A DNA stretch of 64,000 nucleotides from Planctomycetota bacterium. Its GTDB lineage: Bacteria > Planctomycetota > Phycisphaerae > Phycisphaerales > UBA1924. This document shows, one piece after another, positions 1 to 7,353 of the stretch; the stretch's first letter is position 1; every line of letters begins with the position of its first letter. The translations under genes and the position numbers were made by a program. The DNA is taken from positions 62,001-126,000 of the forward strand of contig JAFLCN010000009.1 of NCBI GenBank assembly GCA_017303555.1, in the 5' to 3' direction. The notes below the pieces were generated by a model that did no database searches, was not told the origin of the DNA, and saw nothing but the letters and a program-made list of their open reading frames with translations.

Positions 1-1099
1 CGCCCGCCACGTGCGCGAGCCAGGGTGGGCCGATCACGTCGCCTATGGCGTAAACGCCCGGCAAGTTGGTCTTGTAATCGATGGCACGCGGCTCGGGCTT
101 GCTCGCGTCGTAGTCGGTCTTGATGTGGTCCTTGAAGGTTTCGAGTCCAAGCGCAGGATCAAAGAGACCGTCGTAGCGACCCTTCACGCCGATCGCGAGC
201 AGCACCTTCTCGGCTTCGAGCGTTTCCTTCTTAGATTCATCCGGCTTGCCATTCAGCATCGGGGCGACCGTGACCTTCACGCCAGTGGCGGTCTTCTCGA
301 TGTTCGTCACACCGGTATTGGTCTTGATCTCCATCCCGTGCTTTTTGTACAGCCGCTCCATCGCGGTGCAGACATCATCGTCTTCGACCGGCAGAATGCG
401 AGGCAGCATCTCCACGACCGTCACCTTCGTGCCGAAGGTGTGATAGAGATAGCCAAACTCGATACCGATCGCGCCCGCGCCGACCACAATCAGGCTCTTG
501 GGCTGTGCCTTGTTGAACATCGCTTCGCGTGCGCCCCAGATCTTGTCGCCATCAAATTTGGCGAAGGGCAGATCGCGGGCCACCGAGCCGGTCGCCACGA
601 TGACGTGCGTTGCGGTGATCGTCTCTTTCACCGCGCCCGGCGTGGCCGGGGCGCTCGTCAGCTCCGACTGTACCTTGCATTCCTGGATCTGAATCTTGAT
701 CGGGTTGTTCGGGCCGGGAGCCGAACCCGGCTTGCCCGTGCTCACGATCTTCGCGTTGGCATTGAAGAATTCGATCTTGTTCTTCTTCATCAGGAACTCA
801 ACACCCTTGTTGAGCTTCCCCGCCACCTCGCGGCTGCGCGAGATCGTCTTGCCCCAATCGACGCCCACATCGCCGTTGATCTTGAGGCCCCAGGTCTCGC
901 GCTCCATCAGCTTCTCGAAGATCTCGGCATTGGCCAGGAGAGCCTTCGACGGGATGCAGCCCCAGTTGAGGCAGACGCCACCCAGCTTGTCGCGTTCGAT
1001 GATCGCGGTCTTGTAGCCGAGCTGTGCCGCCCGGATCGCTCCGACATACCCGCCCGGCCCGCCCCCGATCACAACAACATCAAAGTGCCGCTCGGCCAC
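1..1099 (-). CDS. lpdA: Dihydrolipoyl dehydrogenase (E3), C-terminus cut off by window edge
   Basis: This FAD/NAD-dependent disulfide oxidoreductase re-oxidises the lipoyl groups of 2-oxoacid dehydrogenase complexes or the glycine cleavage system in the cytoplasm. Reading the minus strand from a GTG at 1099 gives an N-terminal FAD-binding GGGPGG at residues 12-17. The redox disulfide pair follows as CLNWGC (Cys43, Cys48) in GGVCLNWGCIPSK, and a second nucleotide-binding motif VGAGAIGIEFG lies near the middle. About 366 of the usual roughly 470 residues are present; the dimerisation domain with the His-Glu dyad lies beyond position 1. GTG is chosen because AAAGGA sits 7 nt upstream and the reading opens directly into the conserved N-terminus. 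It is a housekeeping gene, read divergently from the dockerin cluster. Confidence 0.95.
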   Translation of the reverse strand, partial: MAERHFDVVVIGGGPGGYVGAIRAAQLGYKTAIIERDKLGGVCLNWGCIPSKALLANAEIFEKLMERETWGLKINGDVGVDWGKTISRSREVAGKLNKGVEFLMKKNKIEFFNANAKIVSTGKPGSAPGPNNPIKIQIQECKVQSELTSAPATPGAVKETITATHVIVATGSVARDLPFAKFDGDKIWGAREAMFNKAQPKSLIVVGAGAIGIEFGYLYHTFGTKVTVVEMLPRILPVEDDDVCTAMERLYKKHGMEIKTNTGVTNIEKTATGVKVTVAPMLNGKPDESKKETLEAEKVLLAIGVKGRYDGLFDPALGLETFKDHIKTDYDASKPEPRAIDYKTNLPGVYAIGDVIGPPWLAHVAG

Positions 1100-1324
1100 T
1101 GGTGCATCCTTTCTATACGCGCCGCCAAAGCCCACAAACAGCTTTTAGAGGCGCGGGGAGCACTATAGGAAACAGCAATGCGAACTGGCGGCCCGCAAAA
1201 GTCTCCGTCTCAAGCGTTTTGCCGACCATAAGCTCAGGTCTGGCAAAAGGTTGAGCGGGATTGCCGCGGCAAGGACTTCGTGCGTGCCTTGCTTTCGGCG
1301 ACCACGTTTGGAAGGAATCGACCC

Positions 1325-2134
1325 ATGCAAAAGTCGTTGCTGTGTTGGTCTGCCGTCGCGGTCGGGTTCGCCTCGATCGCTCGCGGCCAGGTTTTCGATG
1401 GCCGCGCTCAGTTTTCGACGACGACAAACCCGGCTGGCGCCTGGTCCTACGGCTGGCAACCGGCGGTCGATGCGGGGTTTACGCTCTTGACGCACCAGAC
1501 CGTTGTTGGTGGGGGCGCTTGCTTCTGGGATCTGCCCGGTTCGCCGCCTTCGATTGGCAAGAACATCAGCGACCATCCGATCCTGATCGCCGACAACCCG
1601 GTCGTGCCGGCGGGCGTGACCATGTTCCACCCCGGACCGAACAACCAGCGGGGCGTGGTGCGGTGGACTGCGCCCGGAGCGGGCTCGGCGGATGTATTCA
1701 TTCATGTCGGCGGCGTCGCCATCGACCCGGAGTTTGCCAGCACCGATGTGGCGATTCTTCTGAATGGCTCCATTCTCGCGGCAAGCTCCAACTACAACAA
1801 CGCGTTCACGTACTCGTTCTACCAGCGCGTCGAAGTTCTGCCGGGAAGCACGATCGATCTGTCGCAGGGCTTTGGCACGAACGGCTCGTACCTCAACGAT
1901 TCGACGGCCTTTCGCTTCACGGTGGTTCTGAATCAGTGCATCGCGGATCTCAACGCCGACGGCGTCGTGGATGACTCCGATTTCGCCGTCTTTGCTCCCG
2001 CGTACAACATCCTCGATTGTGCCGACCCGGCGATGAGCCCGGGCTGTCCGGCCGACATCAACCACGATGGCGTGGTCGATGATGTTGACTTCGGGTTCTT
2101 CGTGCCGCAGTACAACGCGCTCGTGTGCCCCTGA
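1325..2134 (+). CDS. Secreted GC-type dockerin protein, jelly-roll-like N-terminal domain
   Basis: The protein has 269 residues. The signal peptide (MQKSLLCW..., cleavage near ARGQ) is followed by about 180 residues of unknown function and a canonical dockerin at 205-269. The middle region (WSYGW near residue 40, then a RGVVRWTAP strand) resembles the corresponding part of the protein at 62800-63618, which has GGWYYGFYE and similar strands; both look like the same beta-sandwich type. ATG 1325 is preferred over the upstream GTG 1280 because GAAGGA lies 8 nt before it and it begins the signal peptide. A carbohydrate- or ligand-binding role is only a guess. Confidence 0.88.
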   Translation: MQKSLLCWSAVAVGFASIARGQVFDGRAQFSTTTNPAGAWSYGWQPAVDAGFTLLTHQTVVGGGACFWDLPGSPPSIGKNISDHPILIADNPVVPAGVTMFHPGPNNQRGVVRWTAPGAGSADVFIHVGGVAIDPEFASTDVAILLNGSILAASSNYNNAFTYSFYQRVEVLPGSTIDLSQGFGTNGSYLNDSTAFRFTVVLNQCIADLNADGVVDDSDFAVFAPAYNILDCADPAMSPGCPADINHDGVVDDVDFGFFVPQYNALVCP

Positions 2135-2218
2135 ACGCAAGGGGTGGGTTGACGCGGAATATACAATCGGTCGCCCTTCCGGACGGTGCGTCCGGCGCGG
2201 CAGGAGGTTCGTGGGGAC

Positions 2219-3193
2219 ATGCGCAATCCGTCTTTGATTCGTTGTGCCGGTGCGATCGGCACGAGTTTGTTCTCTTTGTGCGCGCTCGCGCAGCAGCCGC
2301 AGGTCTATCTGACGGCCTCGACCGCCGCGAACGAGGCGCTGATTCCGCCTTCGCCGCCCCAGGACATCCAGTCGCTCACATTGAACACGATGCCCGCACT
2401 GCTTGCGGGCGCGACGCTGAACAGCTCAAACTCCGTGCACACCGGTGGCTACGGCAACAGCCGGGCGAGCGGCGCGATCGGTTCGGTGGGTGTGCGTGCG
2501 TTCGCGTACGAGCCGTACGGATATGACGAGTTTGGACACGAGATTCTTCTGGGGGGCGTCGCGGCGACCGCCCAGGCGCAGTTCACCGAGCGCATTCCCA
2601 TCACGCACCCCACACTGCCGATCGCGACAGTGGTCACCGTGACGCTTACCTTCACGATTACCGGCTCCCGTACGATTCCGGATCAGGGCGACTTCGGCGC
2701 GTTCAGCACCTACGGCGGCGCGCAGGCCTCGCTCGGCGACGGGGTCGGTCTTGCAACGAGTCCAACGTGGGTCAGCGCGGGCCCCGCGAACGCCGGCAAG
2801 ACGATCACCCTCAATCTTTCGACGCTCATTGGCCGCACGCTGGAGGTGACTTGCGTGCTCCTCGGCTCTGCCTCGGTCAACTCGAGCGCGGTGACGCTGC
2901 GGTCCGTCGAGTGTGACTACGTGGGGCGTGCGAGTCTTTCTTCGTCCACGGCCGGCGTGCGCTTCATCAGCCAGAACGGATACAACTTCGGCGCATGCCC
3001 CGGCGATCTCAACGGCGATCAACAGGTCGATGATGCCGACTTTGTCGTGTTCGTTGTCGGCTACAACATTCTTGATTGCGCCGATCCGGCAATGCCCGCC
3101 GGATGCCCGGCCGACCTGAACGGCGATCGCGTTGTGGACGATGCGGACTTTGTGGGCTTTGTCACCGCGTACAACAACCTGCTCTGCCCCTGA
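2219..3193 (+). CDS. Secreted GC-type dockerin protein, unknown beta-rich domain
   Basis: The protein has 324 residues. The signal peptide ends around LCALAQQ, a beta-rich region with no recognised motif follows, and a canonical dockerin occupies 260-324. The central region has alternating Thr/Val strands (residues about 145-165) and is reminiscent of choice-of-anchor extracellular domains, but no family can be named. ATG 2219 is preferred over an in-frame start at 2186: AGGAGG stands 11 nt upstream and the hydrophobic signal begins right after it. The previous gene ends 84 bp upstream on the same strand. Confidence 0.87.
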   Translation: MRNPSLIRCAGAIGTSLFSLCALAQQPQVYLTASTAANEALIPPSPPQDIQSLTLNTMPALLAGATLNSSNSVHTGGYGNSRASGAIGSVGVRAFAYEPYGYDEFGHEILLGGVAATAQAQFTERIPITHPTLPIATVVTVTLTFTITGSRTIPDQGDFGAFSTYGGAQASLGDGVGLATSPTWVSAGPANAGKTITLNLSTLIGRTLEVTCVLLGSASVNSSAVTLRSVECDYVGRASLSSSTAGVRFISQNGYNFGACPGDLNGDQQVDDADFVVFVVGYNILDCADPAMPAGCPADLNGDRVVDDADFVGFVTAYNNLLCP

Positions 3194-3342
3194 ATCGGCG
3201 GGCGATTTGCTTTTCATTGGCCGCGGCACACACAATCGCGCACTCGCCTGCAATAGCAAGCGAGCCATCGCGTTGAACCGGTGTGCGAAGCTCGGTTCTC
3301 GGTTCGAAGCTCAGCCGCGTGCATTGCGCGGAGGAATTTCCC

Positions 3343-4614
3343 ATGTCCATCACTTCACCATTTCACTGTTCCCTTCTCGCGCCGTGCTTCGCGGCATTTG
3401 TCGTGGCGGCGACAATCGCCTCCGGCGGACCCTCGTACGACTTCTCCGCCGTCACCGCACTCGCAACCGGCGCGCTCTCGGGCCAGAATGTGAACTCGCC
3501 CGTTCCGGGTTTCGATCTCCTGCTGATGAAAGACGGTGTTGTGGTGTATCACCGTTCGTTCGGCGCCTGGTCGCTGGATCGGCCCGCAAACGCCGATTCG
3601 GCGACCAAGACGCTGTCGGGTGCGCTCATCATGTCGCTGACGGATTCAAGCACGCTTCCATTCTCGCTCGACACAAAGCTGAGCACGTACATCCCCGCGT
3701 TCTCGGGTGACAAGGCAAACATCAACATCCGGCAATCGTTCAGCCACACATCCGGGCTTGGGGATTCGGCCTTCGTCGGCAGCAACACGCTGACGCTTCA
3801 ACAGGTCGCGCAGCGCATCGCGATGGTTCCGCTCGAGTTCAGTCCTCCCAATTCCGCGTTCTCGTACGGTGGTACCTCGATGCACGCGGCCGGCGCTGTT
3901 GCCGAGATCGTCGGGCAGAAACCCTGGAACACCTTGTTTGCCGAGCGCATACTCGGGCCGATCGGCATGATGCACACCAGTTTCGTGCTGACCACTCCCT
4001 CCAACCCGCGCATCGCCGGCGGCTGTGAATCGAATGCCTCCGACTTTGCGATCTTTATGGAGATGCTCCGCCGGGGCGGAGTTGCTCTGAACGGTCGTCG
4101 TGTTCTCTCGCAGAGCGCGGTGAATCAGATCTTTATGCGCCAAACCGCGAGCCCGATCACCATCTTGAACACGCCGGTGCAGAGCCCGTACACCGATGGA
4201 GCCGATTACGGCGTGGGCATCTGGCTTGATGAGCGCGATGCAAACGGGAAGCTCATCGGCGCGCTGGCCGCGGGCGCGCGGGGCTTCTCAAGCTGGATCG
4301 ATTTCGACGACGGCATGGTGGGGGTCTTCGCGACCGACTTGTCTGCCGCCGGAAACGTGCAGGGCCTGCTCTATCTCTTCCGTGCCGCGGCACAGACGGC
4401 CGCGCAGCACCCGCTGTGTCCGCCCGATCTTGATCACAACGGAGTCGTCGCCGATTCGGACTTTGAATTGTTCATGGCCGCGTACAACGTCAACGCCTGC
4501 GCAAGCACCGATATGACGCCGGGATGTCAGGCGGATCTCAATAAGGACGGCTTTGTGGACGATGCCGATCTCGGTGTCTTTGTCGCCGCATACGAAACTC
4601 TGGCGTGTCCGTGA
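3343..4614 (+). CDS. Secreted beta-lactamase-family serine hydrolase with GC-type dockerin
   Basis: The protein has 423 residues and is exported. The body is a class C beta-lactamase/DD-peptidase/EstB-like fold. The nucleophile motif SATK has its Ser at 86, HTSGLGD at 135-141 is a family hallmark, and the second active-site motif is FSYGGT with Tyr175. The third motif (KTG or HxG in relatives) is not clearly present; the region reads AGARGFSSW. A canonical dockerin fills 359-423. Known relatives are esterases, peptidases or beta-lactamases acting outside the cytoplasm; the substrate cannot be read from sequence. ATG 3343 is chosen because GGAGGA sits 7 nt upstream and it begins the signal peptide. 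Confidence 0.9.
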   Translation: MSITSPFHCSLLAPCFAAFVVAATIASGGPSYDFSAVTALATGALSGQNVNSPVPGFDLLLMKDGVVVYHRSFGAWSLDRPANADSATKTLSGALIMSLTDSSTLPFSLDTKLSTYIPAFSGDKANINIRQSFSHTSGLGDSAFVGSNTLTLQQVAQRIAMVPLEFSPPNSAFSYGGTSMHAAGAVAEIVGQKPWNTLFAERILGPIGMMHTSFVLTTPSNPRIAGGCESNASDFAIFMEMLRRGGVALNGRRVLSQSAVNQIFMRQTASPITILNTPVQSPYTDGADYGVGIWLDERDANGKLIGALAAGARGFSSWIDFDDGMVGVFATDLSAAGNVQGLLYLFRAAAQTAAQHPLCPPDLDHNGVVADSDFELFMAAYNVNACASTDMTPGCQADLNKDGFVDDADLGVFVAAYETLACP

Positions 4615-4639
4615 TGCGTTTTCGTGTACGAGTTTTGCT

Positions 4640-4667
4640 TTGAATTTTCCCTGGCCTCTGGCATACT
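4640..4667 (+). promoter_or_regulatory. Sigma70-like promoter placing the start site at the ATG (leaderless mRNA)
   Basis: TTGAAT (4640-4645), a 16 bp spacer and CATACT (4662-4667) match the housekeeping consensus. The ATG of the next gene is at 4674, exactly seven bases after the -10 box, so transcription would begin at or near the A of the start codon. That gene also lacks a Shine-Dalgarno sequence, unlike most of its neighbours. Confidence 0.45.
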
Positions 4668-4673
4668 GGCTTC

Positions 4674-7028
4674 ATGCCGAGCGTCCATTATCAATGCACC
4701 GCGTTACTCGGATTGCTGGTTTCAACCGGCGCTGCTCTCGCGGACCCGTCGCCCAACATCGAGATCGATAGCTTCGAGTTTCTCCCGGCATTCAACGAGC
4801 AAGGTGCCGTTCAGGTCTTGGCGGTGAACAACAACGGCGATTTCTGTGGCCATCGGGGCGGCCTCCCGCCTCAGGACTTTCGGTTCATCAACAACACGCC
4901 GATGCTTGGCAGCTTCGGCATGACATACGGCGACATCAACGATTCCGGAGTTTGCATCGGAAACTCATTCCAGATTTTCCCCCCCTTTGGTGTGCGCACG
5001 GACGGGTTCAACACGACCTTCTCAACCAATCGCGGCTTCAACTCGATCAACAACAAGGGCTGGATTGTCGGGATCATCCACCAATCGCAAGGAGCGGAAC
5101 CCCGTATCCGGATTGACGACCTCGGCGAAACGATCATTTCCGGCGGCGCTTACTGGTCCCACATCGATGATGAGGGTCGGATCTGGGGTACCAGCTTCTC
5201 AGGTGACAATGAACGAGCGGTCATGAGAACGCGCTTCGGCGACGAGCAGGATCTCGGCTCTTTCGGCGCGGCAGGGGTCAAGCTTCTGTGCGTGAATCAG
5301 AAGGGGGATTTCGGTGGGCTGACGTACGAGGCGACCGGAGAAGCGCCAACCGTCGCATTCGCCGTCGTCGACGGTGTCGAGCATTTCATCCCCACCCAAA
5401 CGGGCAACAACGCTCAGACTCTTGCGATCACCCCGGATGGACAGATCATCGGAACCGATCGCGGCCTGTGCTCGCCCGAATGCGACGGCATGCTCTGGGT
5501 CGTGAAGAACGGTGTCCGTCACAATATTGATAACGAGATCAGCGCCTTTCTCGGGTTCTTCCCCACGATTTGGAATGCTTCGGCCGCGAGCGAAACCGGC
5601 TGGATTATCGGCCAGGCGACCGATCCGCGCAACAACTCGTTCCATTTCTATCGCATGAAGATCCGCGTTGACATCGATACCGACGGCGACGGCCTGCTGG
5701 ATTTCTGGGAATCCGAGAACGGCGGCATCGATATCAACCAGGACAACGTCATCGACTTCAAGCCGTACGACTTCGGCGCGCGGCCGGACCACAAAGATCT
5801 CTTTGTCGAAGTCGATGCAGGCACGATTCCACTCGGCGACAATGAAGTGTCAAAGGTCGTATTCGCGTTCGACAACGCGCCGGTGGACAACCCCGACGGC
5901 ACCACGGGCATCCGCCTTCACATTCAGCGGGATGAAACCAATCTTCCGCTGCCCTCTGCTGAGATAGCAGCCTCGGGACAGTTTCCTCTGGGCTTTGCTT
6001 CCACCAAAGAGCAGAGATTCGGTACGCCGGACGAGCGGGCCGACGCGAACGCCGCGAACATTCTGCACGCCAAAGCAATGGTGTACCGCTATTGCCTGCT
6101 CTACGACGGCCTGCAATCGCTCGGCAACGCCTCGCGCTACAACGGAATTGGCGAAATCGGCGGCAACGATTTCGCTGTCGACTACGCCGCGCCATCGTTC
6201 AATGACGGCTTCCGCGACGAGGACGATCGTGCCGCGACCTTCATGCACGAGTTGGGGCACACGCTTGGCCTGCATCACGGAGGCAAGCCGGACGACGTTC
6301 TGGGCAACTCGATGCAGGGCAAAGTGAACTATCCGAGCATCATGAATTACGCGCTCGCACACCCGGCGCGCTGGAATACACGCTTCTGGACGTTGGACTA
6401 TTGCCGCGAGGAGCTCGCTCCGGTTTTCGAGGCGTTCGTGAGCGAAAGCTCCGGAGTCTCCTCTTCGCTCTACCGCAACTACTCGATGCCCTACGGCGTG
6501 GGTTCGCCCGGAAATCGCAGCTTCCGCCTCGCCCGCCTCGACGGCCGCCGGGTCGATTTCAATGCCAGCGGCACGATCAGCGGCAGCGTCGTTGCCGATC
6601 TGAACTTCCTCGGCGCGAACTCGCCGATTGTCGGCACGACCGCGCCAACTCCAGATCAGATCATGAAGGGCCACAATGACTGGAAGAACATCCAGTACAA
6701 GGTCGTGATCGATTCCCGCCAATCGGCGCACGACATCACGAATGCCGACGGCTGTCCATCAAGCGAATCCGTGGCATATCTCGAGGCAAACATCCTGCCG
6801 CCGTGCGATGCCGATTTCAACGGCGACGGACTTGTTGAGGATTCTGACTTCCAGTTCTTCGTTCTTCCCTACAACGAGCTTCTCTGTGAAGAAGATCCTG
6901 GCGGCGGGGGACCCGCCGCGCGAACCTCTGCGCCCGATTGCCCCTGCGATCTGAACGGCGACCGGTTCGTTGACGATTCCGACTTCGTCCTCTTCGTTGC
7001 TTCGTACAACGAGCTGTTGTGTCCGTGA
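4674..7028 (+). CDS. Secreted zinc metalloprotease (HExxHxxGxxH) with split GC-type dockerin
   Basis: The protein has 784 residues and a signal peptide ending near GAALADP. The N-terminal 330 residues contain repeated short segments (NNxG, DDxGRIWG) reminiscent of HAF-type propeller repeats. A Ca-binding thrombospondin-3-like stretch (DTDGDGLLDFWE) lies near 340. The catalytic zinc motif is HELGHTLGLHH at 525-535, followed by PSIMNY as a likely Met-turn, which makes this a metzincin-type endopeptidase. The dockerin at 711-784 is unusual: a Gly/Pro-rich 18-residue linker replaces the normal DP-MP-GCP link. No Shine-Dalgarno precedes ATG 4674 and the promoter suggests a leaderless transcript. 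Confidence 0.9.
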   Translation: MPSVHYQCTALLGLLVSTGAALADPSPNIEIDSFEFLPAFNEQGAVQVLAVNNNGDFCGHRGGLPPQDFRFINNTPMLGSFGMTYGDINDSGVCIGNSFQIFPPFGVRTDGFNTTFSTNRGFNSINNKGWIVGIIHQSQGAEPRIRIDDLGETIISGGAYWSHIDDEGRIWGTSFSGDNERAVMRTRFGDEQDLGSFGAAGVKLLCVNQKGDFGGLTYEATGEAPTVAFAVVDGVEHFIPTQTGNNAQTLAITPDGQIIGTDRGLCSPECDGMLWVVKNGVRHNIDNEISAFLGFFPTIWNASAASETGWIIGQATDPRNNSFHFYRMKIRVDIDTDGDGLLDFWESENGGIDINQDNVIDFKPYDFGARPDHKDLFVEVDAGTIPLGDNEVSKVVFAFDNAPVDNPDGTTGIRLHIQRDETNLPLPSAEIAASGQFPLGFASTKEQRFGTPDERADANAANILHAKAMVYRYCLLYDGLQSLGNASRYNGIGEIGGNDFAVDYAAPSFNDGFRDEDDRAATFMHELGHTLGLHHGGKPDDVLGNSMQGKVNYPSIMNYALAHPARWNTRFWTLDYCREELAPVFEAFVSESSGVSSSLYRNYSMPYGVGSPGNRSFRLARLDGRRVDFNASGTISGSVVADLNFLGANSPIVGTTAPTPDQIMKGHNDWKNIQYKVVIDSRQSAHDITNADGCPSSESVAYLEANILPPCDADFNGDGLVEDSDFQFFVLPYNELLCEEDPGGGGPAARTSAPDCPCDLNGDRFVDDSDFVLFVASYNELLCP

Positions 7029-7353
7029 GGAGAACTGGCACAATGCCTCGACCCGCCTGCCGATGGATCGAGCCCGTCAGCAGCGATTCTCGAAGACCAC
7101 GCTTGCACCCCGGCCGGCCGCTGTTTCCGGCCAGTCGGTGCGTCCTACCCCACTCCGCCCTACTTCGCCCGATTGCAACGCGATATGAAGGAAGCGGGCC
7201 TTTCGGGCAAAAAGTGCGATTTGACTGTCAAACTCTGTAAATGTTTGGGTAGACGCCAAAATTGGGCTTGGCAGGGCGGCGTTCGGCCACTAGTTTAGTG
7301 GATAGGAGCCGTCGTTGGCACCTTCTCGTGGGGTCCGAGTTGGAGCCGCATCC
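7029..7353 (+). other. Non-coding spacer of 325 bases
   Basis: No gene can be supported here. The distal part carries the promoter described at 7268-7296 and the ribosome-binding site of the next gene. The proximal part shows no convincing hairpin terminator. Confidence 0.5.
7268..7296 (+). promoter_or_regulatory. Candidate sigma70-like promoter for the beta-propeller gene
   Basis: TTGGCA (7268-7273), a 17 bp spacer and TAGTTT (7291-7296), with the ATG about 58 bases further on. The spacing matches several other promoters in the cluster. Confidence 0.35.

Noticed and set aside
1163-2140. Long open frames antisense to the dockerin genes (also at 15211-18198, 12272-14542 and others)
   Set aside because: They are mirror images of GC-rich coding sequence, rich in Arg/Val/Ala/His, with no signal peptide, domain or Shine-Dalgarno; the repeated RVVHDAVAV-like phrases are the reverse of the Ca loops.
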